In this document: piece by piece, positions 54,872 to 63,472 of the stretch
How positions within the stretch are numbered: the first letter of the stretch is position 1
Layout of the letters: every line of letters begins with the position of its first letter
Program-made: the position numbers and the translations under genes
NCBI RefSeq assembly: GCF_021233055.1
Contig: NZ_CP089538.1
Coordinates: 4,046,501 to 4,110,500 of the forward strand
DNA from: Spirosoma oryzicola
GTDB lineage: Bacteria; Bacteroidota; Bacteroidia; Cytophagales; Spirosomataceae
Direction of reading: 5' to 3'
Length of the DNA stretch: 64,000 nt
The notes under the pieces: generated by a model
The model's input: the letters and a program-made list of their open reading frames with translations, nothing else
The model's database searches: none
What the model was told of the DNA's origin: nothing

Positions 54872-54911
54872 AAAGCAAATAACCCGACTAGGTGACCGGG
54901 TTATTTGCTTT
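54872..54911. terminator. Terminator between CBM48 and TIM-barrel genes
   Basis: AAAGCAAATAACCCG and CGGGTTATTTGCTTT form a perfect 15-base stem with a ten-base loop; U-runs are weak on both sides but the A/T-rich base makes it a likely bidirectional terminator for the convergent genes. Confidence 0.8.
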
Positions 54912-54937
54912 CTGGTCTGTGAGACCAATCTATGTGC

Positions 54938-55873
54938 TTACACGGTAAAGCTATCGGATTCTACGTACGCTTTAATTAACGCCACTTCGCCTTCTTTGCC
55001 CTTCTGCGATTTGCCGTGTTCCATACCAAAAATAAAGTCCTTCCCGGTTTGTTTTTGCTTTTGGTAGATGTACTTGAACACGTTTTTGTAATTGATTTCG
55101 CCCGTTGTTGGCTCGTTCCGGCCGGGGTTATCACCGATCTGAAAATAGCCGATCTCGCTCCAGCACCAGTCGATATGCGGAAGAATATGCCCTTCGTTTT
55201 TCTGCATGTGATAAATGTCAAACAGAATTTTGCAGGAAGGACTATTAACCGCCCGGCAGATTTCGTAGGTCTGGTCCGATGTTCGTAAGAACAGATTAGG
55301 CGTATCGCTGAGTGGTTCCAGTACCATTGTCACACCAGCCGGAGCCAGAATGTCGGCTCCCCGGCGCAAGGCATCAATCACGTGACCGGTTTGAATACCA
55401 ATGGGCAGATTCCGTTCGAAGTCACCCGGCACAACGGTCGTGAACTTACCGTTGATGCGCTTGGCGGTCTCTACCGCTTTCCGGCAGCCATTCAGGAAAA
55501 TGTCGATGTACTCCTGCTTACCGGCGGCCAGCGTGTTTTGTGAGTTACCGCCTTTATCCAGAACAAATACACCCATCGTCATGCCCAGACGCGCCATCTC
55601 CTCACCTATCTTGGTTTGTTGCGCCGGGTCACGTCCCATCATGCCGTTATCTTCCAGGGCGGTAAAGCCCATGTCGGCCATAAACTTCAGCTGATCGATA
55701 GGGTCTTTTCCGGCGCTGTTTTCAAACATGCCGAAGTGGGGCGCGTATTTGAGCTTGAAAGTATTTTTAGCCAGAAAGTTAGGTTGCGAGTGCCAGTTGG
55801 TTGTGAACGCTTCACCGGAAGCGGTAGCACCGGCTAAGCCTACTGTCGATTTTACAAAATTGCGTCGTTGCAT
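54938..55873 (-). CDS. Exported TIM-barrel protein, hydroxypyruvate isomerase-like
   Basis: The 311-residue protein begins MQRRNFVKSTVGLAGATASG, a Tat-type signal with RR and a hydrophobic stretch. The barrel has the metal-binding set of Hyi/xylose isomerase-like proteins: LEPLSDTPN (Glu), CKILFDIYHMQKNEG (Asp/His), YFQIGDNPGRNEPTTGEINY and FIFGMEHG (Glu). Cytoplasmic hydroxypyruvate isomerase has the same QIGDNPGRNEP segment, so this is an exported relative acting on a sugar or keto-sugar. It is the first of four minus-strand genes up to 61616 that encode exported or heme-bearing oxidation proteins, though not clearly one operon (a terminator lies at 59228). Confidence 0.85.
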   Translation of the reverse strand: MQRRNFVKSTVGLAGATASGEAFTTNWHSQPNFLAKNTFKLKYAPHFGMFENSAGKDPIDQLKFMADMGFTALEDNGMMGRDPAQQTKIGEEMARLGMTMGVFVLDKGGNSQNTLAAGKQEYIDIFLNGCRKAVETAKRINGKFTTVVPGDFERNLPIGIQTGHVIDALRRGADILAPAGVTMVLEPLSDTPNLFLRTSDQTYEICRAVNSPSCKILFDIYHMQKNEGHILPHIDWCWSEIGYFQIGDNPGRNEPTTGEINYKNVFKYIYQKQKQTGKDFIFGMEHGKSQKGKEGEVALIKAYVESDSFTV

Positions 55874-55926
55874 AGTTGTTGTAGTCAGAACGGTAATTAC
55901 GTCGATTTAAGAATCCGTCGCCCCGC

Positions 55927-58900
55927 TTATTTCTTTTTCAAACTCGTTAAATACGCGACAAGGTCTACTAGTTCCTGCGTGCTCATGGCTTCCTGAAGGC
56001 CCGATGGCATCATCGACGCGTCCATTTTTTTCATAGACATCACATCGGCCATTTTGTAATTCTGCACAACACCGCCCGGAAATTTCATCTGCAAATCCGT
56101 TTCGGTTTTACTGGAAATAATACCCGACATGGTGCTGCCGTCTTTGAATTTCACCTCCCACCCTTCGAAGCCGAAACTGATCCCAGCGTCGGGGTGTAAG
56201 ATCGCCAGATATTGACCTTCTTTGGGTAGCTTGGAACCGATCTCGGAAAGTTTAGGCCCGAAATCCATGCCTTCTCCGTTGACCTGATGACAGATTGAGC
56301 AGTTGTTTTTGAAGACCATGACGCCTTTTGCGGCATCGCCGTTCATCGCCATCAGTTCGTTCATACCGGGCAATTTTTTACCTTCGGCGCTTTGTCCACC
56401 GTCCAGAAAGCTAGCCGCTTGCTGACGAATATTTTTGCGCCAGTCGTTGCTTACCCCTTGTACAGCAGCTTTTTTGTAATCGCCTTTGATGTCTCCTGAT
56501 TTCAGCAGAGCAACCACCATATCGGCTCCGTCCATGCTGCCGCCCAACGCACGGGTAGCGGTCATTCGCAGTGATGATGGGCGCTTTTCGTCCAGCGCCA
56601 CCAGTTTAAGAATCTCCAGCGATTCTTTATTACCCACGCGTTGCAAAGCCGTCACCATCTGCGAGGCATCGTCGGCATTGGTGCTGTTGATGCTGTTCCA
56701 GATCAACGCACTCCCATTTTGCTTAATCAACTGCCGAACGGCATCCCGGCCCAGTGCATCGTTGTATTTGCTGAGCGCCAGCTGACTTAATTTCGCATTC
56801 TCTGAAACGGGTTCGTAGCGCGTCACCAGCTCGATGTATTCAGGCGTTCCGTATACATCCGTCAGCAGCTTGTTCAAAGCACTCGTCGCGACGGGCGAAC
56901 TTTTCACAAAAGCGGGATCGAGGTGGCGCAGTACCAGCTTGGTCACGTCCATTGAACCGCTATTGGCCTGCAAGATTCCCAGCAAGGCAGCTGATTTTTC
57001 GCTCGCGCCCGGATTGAAATCAAACGCCCGGAAATAACGCAACCGCTGATTCAGATCCGTTCCACCGTCGCCGGCCAGTTTAGCCAGCAGGGGCACCGAT
57101 TCTTTCGTGCGGGCTCGCCACACAATGTCACGGCTCGGCGCATTGGCTAACACGTCATTGCCTTGCTGCTTCATCCAGGCGGTAAAATAACTGTCCCAAC
57201 TGCCATCGGCTCCGATACCGAGCGCTTCCAAGTACCAGCGGTCTTTGCCATCGTACTTACTCGCCAACTGGGCCCACAGACCCGGCGCTTCGGGCGAAGG
57301 CGGTCCGGCGTTCTGGTTCCGGCGAAGCGCAAGGGCACATTCCCGGCGCACCTGTGCATCAGGGTCGTTGACCAGTTGTTTTACGTACGGAATAATGTCT
57401 GTTTTGAGTTGGCGGGCCGCCCGTAACGCCGTAATGCGGACATCAGGATTATCACTTTTGAGCGCCGTTTCCAGGTATTTAGATCCTTTGTCCAGTTTAC
57501 TCAGCAGCCACAAGGCCCGAGCCTGCATCCGGGGATTGGTAGCCGTTTTGTACAATTTTGCCAATGCCTTCTCGGCCTTGGGACCTGACTCGCGCAGTTT
57601 CTGCCATCCGGCGTAGCGAATCGACATGTTCGGGCTTTGCAACGCTTCGATAGCGCCATCGATCGTCGAAACGTCAACCTTCGGCATTTTGTACGGCGAG
57701 TTGGGCGGAGCTACCCGGTAGACCCGGCCCCGATTCTGATCCCCCGCCTGGTGACCACCGACACCGGGGTCGTACCAGTCAGCAATGATCAGCGAACCAT
57801 CAGGAGCCACGCATACGTCAGCCGGGCGAAACCACTGATCGCGAGCGCCTTCCAGCACGTTTACGATATCCGCTTTATACCCTGCGCCATCTTTCTGAAC
57901 CGTGTACGACCGCACCACATTCGGCCCTGCATCGCAGTGAATGATCTGATTCCGAAATACGTCGGGCAGTAAGTTTCCTTCGTAAACGATGATGCCCGTT
58001 GGTGAACCCGCACCCGTCTGCAATAGATTCGGGACAACGCCGGGATCGTTGAGGTGCCAGTGCCGCCGGGGGATTTCGGGTTCGATGTTTTCCCGGTTGG
58101 CCTGCCAGCCCGCGCCCGTCATTTCGTCGGTGTACCCGTAGTTACCATACTCCATGACGTAATTGATCCGAACGCCTTTGTTACCATCGTCATCGTTGTC
58201 CGACTGCCAGAGCGTTCCGTAGGAGTCAACCGCTACTTCGTAGTTGTTCCGGAAGTTTTGACCAAGCAGCTCTACGTTTTTGCCATCGGGATCGCAGCGG
58301 AATACCATGCCCTGCTTGAAATTCTGCTTATTGATGGGTTTTCTGGTGGCAATGTCAATGACGGGCTTGCCGTCTTTATCCAACAGCTGTTGGCCTTCGT
58401 TACCGAAATTGAAGTACCACTTCCCATCGGGACCAAACACAAATGTGTGCATCCCGTGGTCGTGCTGTTCACCCCCGATTCCGCTGAACAGCAATTCTTT
58501 TTTGTCGGCTTTATCATCGCCGTTCTCGTCGGTCAGTACCCACACGTTCGGGCTATCGGCAACGATCACTTTGTTGCCCTGCACCCAAATACCCAGGGGT
58601 GACTCGATGCTTGGGTCCTGATAAAACACTTTGGTGATGTCGGCTTTACCGTCGCCGTTCTGGTCTTCCAGAATAACGATCCGGTCGCCTTCCTTGCGCG
58701 TCGGATTGCCGTTGATAGCCGGACGGTAGTTGTACGCTTCGCACACCCAAACTCGCCCTTTGGCGTCAACGTCAATATCGGTTGGGTTACTCAGCATCGG
58801 TTCGGCGGCAAACAGCGTCGCTTCCAATCCAGAAGCGACGTTCAAACTGCCGACTGCGTATTTGGGATCGTGCTTGTCATCATCGTTGAGCCCGGCAAAC

Positions 58901-59049
58901 AAACGGGTCAGGTAACGCTCCGAAGCGGCATTAAGGTTGGTGTTCTGGTAAGCGCCTACAAGCGTTGCACCGACAACCAGACCAGCGGAAGAAAGGGCTA
59001 CAGCCCGGCGGGAAAGTCGGGAGCGCTTAGCCGAACGAAAAAGATTCAT
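55927..59049 (-). CDS. PVC-type heme-binding dehydrogenase: beta-propeller, HEAT repeats and cytochrome c
   Basis: A 1040-residue exported protein. A signal segment (SRRAVALSSAGLVVGATLVG) is followed by a membrane-bound dehydrogenase-like beta-propeller (about 50-440) with EDQNGDGKAD and TDENGDDKAD calcium-loop patterns and HQAGDQNRGRVYRV. HEAT-like helices fill about 450-880 (RRECALALRRNQN, RALWLLSKLDKG). The end is a c-type cytochrome with CSICH near residue 915 and the likely axial Met in MMPSGLQ. This architecture is known from Planctomycetes, Verrucomicrobia and Bacteroidota; it is thought to take electrons from a sugar or alcohol oxidation. It is 53 bases downstream of none but precedes the TIM-barrel gene by 54 bases on the same strand. 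Confidence 0.92.
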   Translation of the reverse strand: MNLFRSAKRSRLSRRAVALSSAGLVVGATLVGAYQNTNLNAASERYLTRLFAGLNDDDKHDPKYAVGSLNVASGLEATLFAAEPMLSNPTDIDVDAKGRVWVCEAYNYRPAINGNPTRKEGDRIVILEDQNGDGKADITKVFYQDPSIESPLGIWVQGNKVIVADSPNVWVLTDENGDDKADKKELLFSGIGGEQHDHGMHTFVFGPDGKWYFNFGNEGQQLLDKDGKPVIDIATRKPINKQNFKQGMVFRCDPDGKNVELLGQNFRNNYEVAVDSYGTLWQSDNDDDGNKGVRINYVMEYGNYGYTDEMTGAGWQANRENIEPEIPRRHWHLNDPGVVPNLLQTGAGSPTGIIVYEGNLLPDVFRNQIIHCDAGPNVVRSYTVQKDGAGYKADIVNVLEGARDQWFRPADVCVAPDGSLIIADWYDPGVGGHQAGDQNRGRVYRVAPPNSPYKMPKVDVSTIDGAIEALQSPNMSIRYAGWQKLRESGPKAEKALAKLYKTATNPRMQARALWLLSKLDKGSKYLETALKSDNPDVRITALRAARQLKTDIIPYVKQLVNDPDAQVRRECALALRRNQNAGPPSPEAPGLWAQLASKYDGKDRWYLEALGIGADGSWDSYFTAWMKQQGNDVLANAPSRDIVWRARTKESVPLLAKLAGDGGTDLNQRLRYFRAFDFNPGASEKSAALLGILQANSGSMDVTKLVLRHLDPAFVKSSPVATSALNKLLTDVYGTPEYIELVTRYEPVSENAKLSQLALSKYNDALGRDAVRQLIKQNGSALIWNSINSTNADDASQMVTALQRVGNKESLEILKLVALDEKRPSSLRMTATRALGGSMDGADMVVALLKSGDIKGDYKKAAVQGVSNDWRKNIRQQAASFLDGGQSAEGKKLPGMNELMAMNGDAAKGVMVFKNNCSICHQVNGEGMDFGPKLSEIGSKLPKEGQYLAILHPDAGISFGFEGWEVKFKDGSTMSGIISSKTETDLQMKFPGGVVQNYKMADVMSMKKMDASMMPSGLQEAMSTQELVDLVAYLTSLKKK

Positions 59050-59227
59050 AAATCAGAACAGGCTAAAAGATTGGGGGGTAAGGCGTAAAAACGGTGATAC
59101 GCCACTAGCCGATAAAGCAGGCAAGAAAGGTATTTATACCCATACAAAAACAAATTTTATTACGCTGGCTTTACGGATGACACGGCCTCAAAGGCTGGCT
59201 TTATCCTCACTACAACGCCTTTTAACC

Positions 59228-59267
59228 AAAAATCACCGGGTCGTTTGTCGCTGAACCGGTGATTTTT
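59228..59267. terminator. Terminator between the GMC and PVC-cytochrome genes
   Basis: AAAAATCACCGG and CCGGTGATTTTT, perfect 12-base arms with a 16-base loop. The T-run on either side makes it bidirectional. It may end the GMC transcript, so the two cytochrome-type genes further down would be a separate unit. Confidence 0.8.
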
Positions 59268-59286
59268 AGGCTAGTATAAAAACGGA

Positions 59287-60999
59287 TTAGATCGTTTTCT
59301 TTTTCGACTCTTTCAGGGCAAAGTCAACGGCACGCGCAGTCAGGGCCATGTACGTGAGCGACGGGTTTACGCAGGACGCCGAGGTCATGCAAGCGCCATC
59401 GGTGACGAATACGTTTTTAACGGCGTGCATCTGGTTGTTACCATTCAGCACCGACGTTTTCGGATCACGCCCCATCCGAGCGGTTCCCATTTCGTGAATC
59501 GCCATACCCAGGTACGAACCCCGGTCGTAGGCTTTCACGTTCTTCACGCCAGCCGATTCGAGCATTTCCTTGGCATCGTTCATCATATCGACGCGCATTT
59601 TCTTTTCGTTTTCTTTCAGCTCGGCATCAAAAACGGCCAGCGGCATTCCCCACTTGTCTTTCTCGTTTTTGTCGAGATACATGCGGTTTTCGTAGTACGG
59701 CAACGTCTCACCAAAAGCGCCGAGGCCCATTGTCCACGGGCCGGGTTTCGTCAGCTCTTCCTTGTAATCAGCCCCAAAGCTCATTTCGGCAATGTTACGC
59801 TGCCAGCCCTGGCGACTGCCGCCCCCCTGGTAGCCGAAGCCGCGCAGGTAATCGCGTTTGTCGTTACCGATGTTGCGGTAACGCGGTACGTAAATACCGT
59901 TGGCTCGCCGACCGATGTAATATTTGTCCAGATCGCCTTCCCAGTCGCCGGAAGCCCCCGTACGGAAGTGGTGATCCATCAGGTTATGACCCAACTGTTC
60001 GGAGTCGTTACCGAGTCCGTTAGGGAACCGGCTTGACTTGGAGTTCAGCAGAATCGACGTAGTTCCGAGGGTACTGCCGCAGGAAAAAATCAGCTTGGCA
60101 AAGTACTCACGGCCCTGTAAGGTCACGGCATCAACGACCCGCACGCCTGTAGCGCGTTTCTGGTTTTCGTCGTACATGATTTCCGTAACAACCGAATCAG
60201 GGCGAAGGGTTAGCCGACCGGTTTTAGCCGCGTACGGCAGCGTGCAGGACTGGGTGCTGAAATAAGCGCCGTAGGGACAACCCAATGAGCATTTGTTCCG
60301 GTACTGGCACGGAGCACGACCAATGCCCAGCTGCGCCTGACCCGCCTTCGACAGGTTAGCGACCCGACCAATGGTCATTGTCCGACCCGGAAAGTTTTTC
60401 TCAATCCGCTTCCGAACTTCCTTTTCCACGCAATACATCTCCATCGGCGGCAAAAAGTCGCTGTCGGGCAGTTGCGGCAGATTAAGCGCTTCCCCCGAAA
60501 TGCCGACTACTTTTTCGACATATGAGTACCAGGGAGCAACGTCTTTGTAACGGATTGGCCAGTCGACGGCAATCCCGTCTTTGGCGTTGGCTTCAAAATC
60601 GATGTCGCTCAGTCGGTACGATTGCCGTCCCCACATAATCGACTTACCCCCAACGATGTTAGGCCGAAACCAGTCGAACCGCTTTACTTCTTTATAGAGC
60701 GAATCCGCATCCTTCATCCAATACGTTTCGGTCATCTCGTTGTACGGATAATCGCGCATCAGTTTCGGGTGCGTTTCTTTCTGCTCCGTGGTCAGTCGGC
60801 CGTTGTACTTCAGCTGCCAGGGGTCTTTCATGGCGTTTTCGTAGCCCGTTACGTGTTCGAGCTGGTGCCCTTTTTCGAGCATCAGCACCCGCAGGCCCTT
60901 TTCGGTCAGTTCTTTAGCGGCCCAACCACCCGTCACACCCGATCCGATGACAATGGCATCGTAGGTCGTTTCTTTTATAGAATCAATATTGAGGTTCAT
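59287..60999 (-). CDS. GMC oxidoreductase, large subunit with a cysteine cluster
   Basis: The 570-residue flavoprotein has the FAD loop VIGSGVTGGWAAKELTEKG at 17-35, GGKSIMWGRQSYR near 119, IHEMGTARMGRDP near 495 with the catalytic His, and ASCVNPSLTYMALTARA near the end. A cysteine-rich stretch lies at 231-241: PCQYRNKCSLGCPYG (Cys231, Cys237, Cys241), similar in place to the residues that hold a 3Fe-4S cluster in FAD-dependent glucose dehydrogenases. There is no signal peptide; such subunits are exported with a Tat-signal small subunit, here probably the gene 86 bases upstream. It should oxidise a sugar or alcohol. Confidence 0.9.
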   Translation of the reverse strand: MNLNIDSIKETTYDAIVIGSGVTGGWAAKELTEKGLRVLMLEKGHQLEHVTGYENAMKDPWQLKYNGRLTTEQKETHPKLMRDYPYNEMTETYWMKDADSLYKEVKRFDWFRPNIVGGKSIMWGRQSYRLSDIDFEANAKDGIAVDWPIRYKDVAPWYSYVEKVVGISGEALNLPQLPDSDFLPPMEMYCVEKEVRKRIEKNFPGRTMTIGRVANLSKAGQAQLGIGRAPCQYRNKCSLGCPYGAYFSTQSCTLPYAAKTGRLTLRPDSVVTEIMYDENQKRATGVRVVDAVTLQGREYFAKLIFSCGSTLGTTSILLNSKSSRFPNGLGNDSEQLGHNLMDHHFRTGASGDWEGDLDKYYIGRRANGIYVPRYRNIGNDKRDYLRGFGYQGGGSRQGWQRNIAEMSFGADYKEELTKPGPWTMGLGAFGETLPYYENRMYLDKNEKDKWGMPLAVFDAELKENEKKMRVDMMNDAKEMLESAGVKNVKAYDRGSYLGMAIHEMGTARMGRDPKTSVLNGNNQMHAVKNVFVTDGACMTSASCVNPSLTYMALTARAVDFALKESKKKTI

Positions 61000-61085
61000 T
61001 TTTGACGATGTTTTCAGTCTATAGTTTTGGTTTCTGATGCCGGTTCAAGGGATTGAAACGACACGAAAACCTGAGCTACAGACGG

Positions 61086-61616
61086 TTATAATGCCCATGT
61101 TTTCTGACCGGGTTTTAAAGGCATACAGCCGTTGAACTGTCCGGGAACGGGAAGGTATTCTAACGCTTTGGTAGCACCAATTTCAGAGGTGAAATAGCCG
61201 GTAGTGGTCAGTTCCTTCATCCGCAGGAAGAAAGGCTTATCGTCGGTCATGGTCTGTTTCACCATTTCGTTCTTCTGAGCTACATCCAGGTCCGTGAATC
61301 CTTTGCCGAATTTTGTTTTGCTAGTAGCGTCCAGCTTGGCTAGTCCGGCGTAGAAATTGTCTTGGTCACTCTTGGGATAACAATCGCGCATGACCCGAAC
61401 GATGAATTTTTCGGCGCCAGCGGCTTTGGCACCGGGCGTACTCGTAGTCGGGATGATTACATCAGCAACTTCGGCCAGCAGCGCTTCCTGTTCAGCCGTG
61501 ACGGCCACACTAGGTCCGGTATTGATGACCCGGCCCATAGCGCCCGCAAGCGTGGGTGCCGACAGCAGCCCGCCCATCATCAGGGCCGCTTGCTGTATGG
61601 CTTCTCTACGTTTCAT
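61086..61616 (-). CDS. Gluconate 2-dehydrogenase subunit 3 family protein (Tat signal)
   Basis: The 176-residue protein starts MKRREAIQQAALMMGGLLS, a Tat-like signal (RR, then hydrophobic). The mature part LLAEVADVIIPTTSTPGAKAAGAEKF matches the small subunit of gluconate/glucose dehydrogenases that guides the GMC partner through the Tat pathway. MRDCYPKSDQDNFYAGLAKLD and TGYFTSEIGATKALEYLPVPG are typical. It lies upstream of the GMC gene on the same strand (86-base gap), so the two form a dehydrogenase unit. Confidence 0.9.
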   Translation of the reverse strand: MKRREAIQQAALMMGGLLSAPTLAGAMGRVINTGPSVAVTAEQEALLAEVADVIIPTTSTPGAKAAGAEKFIVRVMRDCYPKSDQDNFYAGLAKLDATSKTKFGKGFTDLDVAQKNEMVKQTMTDDKPFFLRMKELTTTGYFTSEIGATKALEYLPVPGQFNGCMPLKPGQKTWAL

Positions 61617-61822
61617 AAATAGTCAAGTAAACGTGATTAAAGTGAGTTTCGGTTGTAAAACGAACGGGAGTAGCAGGAAAAATACATTTCTAACCAGCAA
61701 ATTATCCAATCTTTTTCAAAGAAGGAAAAACGCTGATCAGAAAAGACGGGCACGAAGGAAATATCCTCTATTTGTACAAAAATAGTTGCCATTCCGAGCT
61801 GCGGTTTCAGGCATGGGCTAGG

Positions 61823-61830
61823 TAGTTTTG
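61823..61830 (+). promoter_or_regulatory. Putative -7 box of the second Na+/H+ antiporter gene
   Basis: TAGTTTTG matches TAnnTTTG, 45 bases before the ATG at 61876. A -33 candidate (GTTTC at about 61804) is weak. Confidence 0.35.
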
Positions 61831-61875
61831 CCACTTGAACCCAAACACACCGACGAAGCGCCGGGTTGTTAGGTT

Positions 61876-63465
61876 ATGAGTAGTGCAGCATTACTGGTTA
61901 CATTATTAGCTATTGTTACCGCATTAGCGGCCCTGGCCGAGCGGGTTCGAATTGCCTCTCCGATTGTGCTGGTGTTGGCGGGGATCACCATTAGCCTGAT
62001 TCCCGGCTTACCGGAAGTCGTGATCAGACCCGACGTTATTATCCTTATTTTCCTGCCGCCTTTGATTTATGCCGCAGCCTGGAATACCTCCTGGGCCGAT
62101 TTCAAGGCCAATTTCCGTCCTATCTTACTGCTGGCGTTTGGTCTCGTTCTGTTCTCTACGGCGGGCGTAGCCTGGGTCGCTCACACATTTATACCGGGCT
62201 TCTCGTGGCCATTGGCTTTTGTGATGGGAGCGACCGTATCGACTACCGACCCTATTGCCGGTACGGCGGTTATCAAACAAATGGGGCTGCCGCGTCGGGT
62301 TATTGCCATTCTGGAAGCCGAGAGCCTTGTCAACGACGCCACGGGACTTATTGCGTATCGTTATGCCGTCGTGGCGGTAACGACCGGAAATTTTGTGCTG
62401 CTGGAAGCAGGTCAACAGTTCCTTGTCGTTGTTTTAGGCGGTATTCTGATTGGTGTGGCGTTGGCATGGCTCGTCAAGGCTATTCATCAACTGACCAATG
62501 ACACACCGGTTGTTGAAACCACGCTGACCCTGCTTATGCCCTTTGCAGGCTATATCGTTGCGGAGGAACTGCATGTGTCGGGCGTGCTGGCCGTATTATC
62601 ATCGGGCTTGTTTCTAACGCTCCGGTCTTCCGAGTTTTTGTCGCGGCAGGCTCATTTACAGATCATCAACATCTGGAACGTTGTCACATTCCTGCTCAAT
62701 AGTGCCGTATTCGTGTTCATGGGTTTACAACTCCGACGGATCTTGATGACCACGTCCGTCTATTCACCAGGAATGCTTATCGGCTACGGGGCACTGATTA
62801 GTCTGGCGGTTATCGTGGCGCGCTTTGTATGGGTATTCCTGGCAAGTTATATCCCTCGGTTATTCGGCAGACACCACGCTCCGCTGTTCAACAACAAACT
62901 GCTTACCGTGATAGGCTGGACGGGCATGCGGGGTGTACTCTCGCTGGCAACGGCGCTGGCCCTTCCGCTAACACTGGCAAACAAATCACCATTCCCTCAC
63001 CGCGACCTTGTTATTTTTTTCACCTGCTGCGTTATCTTTTCTACGCTCGTTCTTCAAGGTATCGCCTTACCTTTTCTGATCCGCTGGCTGAACATTGAAC
63101 CAGACCAGCGCTCCAAGCAGGATGAAGTCAAACTGCGAATTCGACTGGCAGCCAGCGCTATTGAGCACCTGGAATCGAACTATTCCCTGAGCGACGATAT
63201 ATCCGACGAGGCCCTGGCTTTGCTCAAGCATAAATACGAAACCCGCATCGACCGGCTACGCCTTCAGCAAGACCGCCGACGTCGGCATATCAATGAATCC
63301 GAAGTGAAAGAATCGCTTCGGATTCAACAGGAAATTATTCAGGTCGAGCGCGAAATGGTTTCTCAACTCCGCCGGGAAGGTCGCCACGACGACGAAGTAC
63401 TACGCACGATCCTGTATGAACTGGACCTCGAAGAGTCACGATTGCTGATGGAAACGATGGGCTAA
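61876..63465 (+). CDS. Na+/H+ antiporter, CPA1 family with cytosolic tail
   Basis: A 529-residue antiporter with about 12 membrane segments (ALLVTLLAIVTALAALAERV at the start). VSTTDPIAGTAVIKQMGLP near 123 and ESLVNDATGLIAYRY near 153 carry the conserved Asp residues, and GWTGMRGVLSLATALALPL lies near 350. Residues about 410-529 form a charged, probably helical cytoplasmic tail (YETRIDRLRLQQDRRRRHI, QQEIIQVEREMVSQLRREG) like other long bacterial CPA1 proteins. It moves Na+ or K+ against H+. It overlaps no other gene and converges with the alditol oxidase gene. Confidence 0.92.
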   Translation: MSSAALLVTLLAIVTALAALAERVRIASPIVLVLAGITISLIPGLPEVVIRPDVIILIFLPPLIYAAAWNTSWADFKANFRPILLLAFGLVLFSTAGVAWVAHTFIPGFSWPLAFVMGATVSTTDPIAGTAVIKQMGLPRRVIAILEAESLVNDATGLIAYRYAVVAVTTGNFVLLEAGQQFLVVVLGGILIGVALAWLVKAIHQLTNDTPVVETTLTLLMPFAGYIVAEELHVSGVLAVLSSGLFLTLRSSEFLSRQAHLQIINIWNVVTFLLNSAVFVFMGLQLRRILMTTSVYSPGMLIGYGALISLAVIVARFVWVFLASYIPRLFGRHHAPLFNNKLLTVIGWTGMRGVLSLATALALPLTLANKSPFPHRDLVIFFTCCVIFSTLVLQGIALPFLIRWLNIEPDQRSKQDEVKLRIRLAASAIEHLESNYSLSDDISDEALALLKHKYETRIDRLRLQQDRRRRHINESEVKESLRIQQEIIQVEREMVSQLRREGRHDDEVLRTILYELDLEESRLLMETMG

Positions 63466-63472
63466 TACCGGA

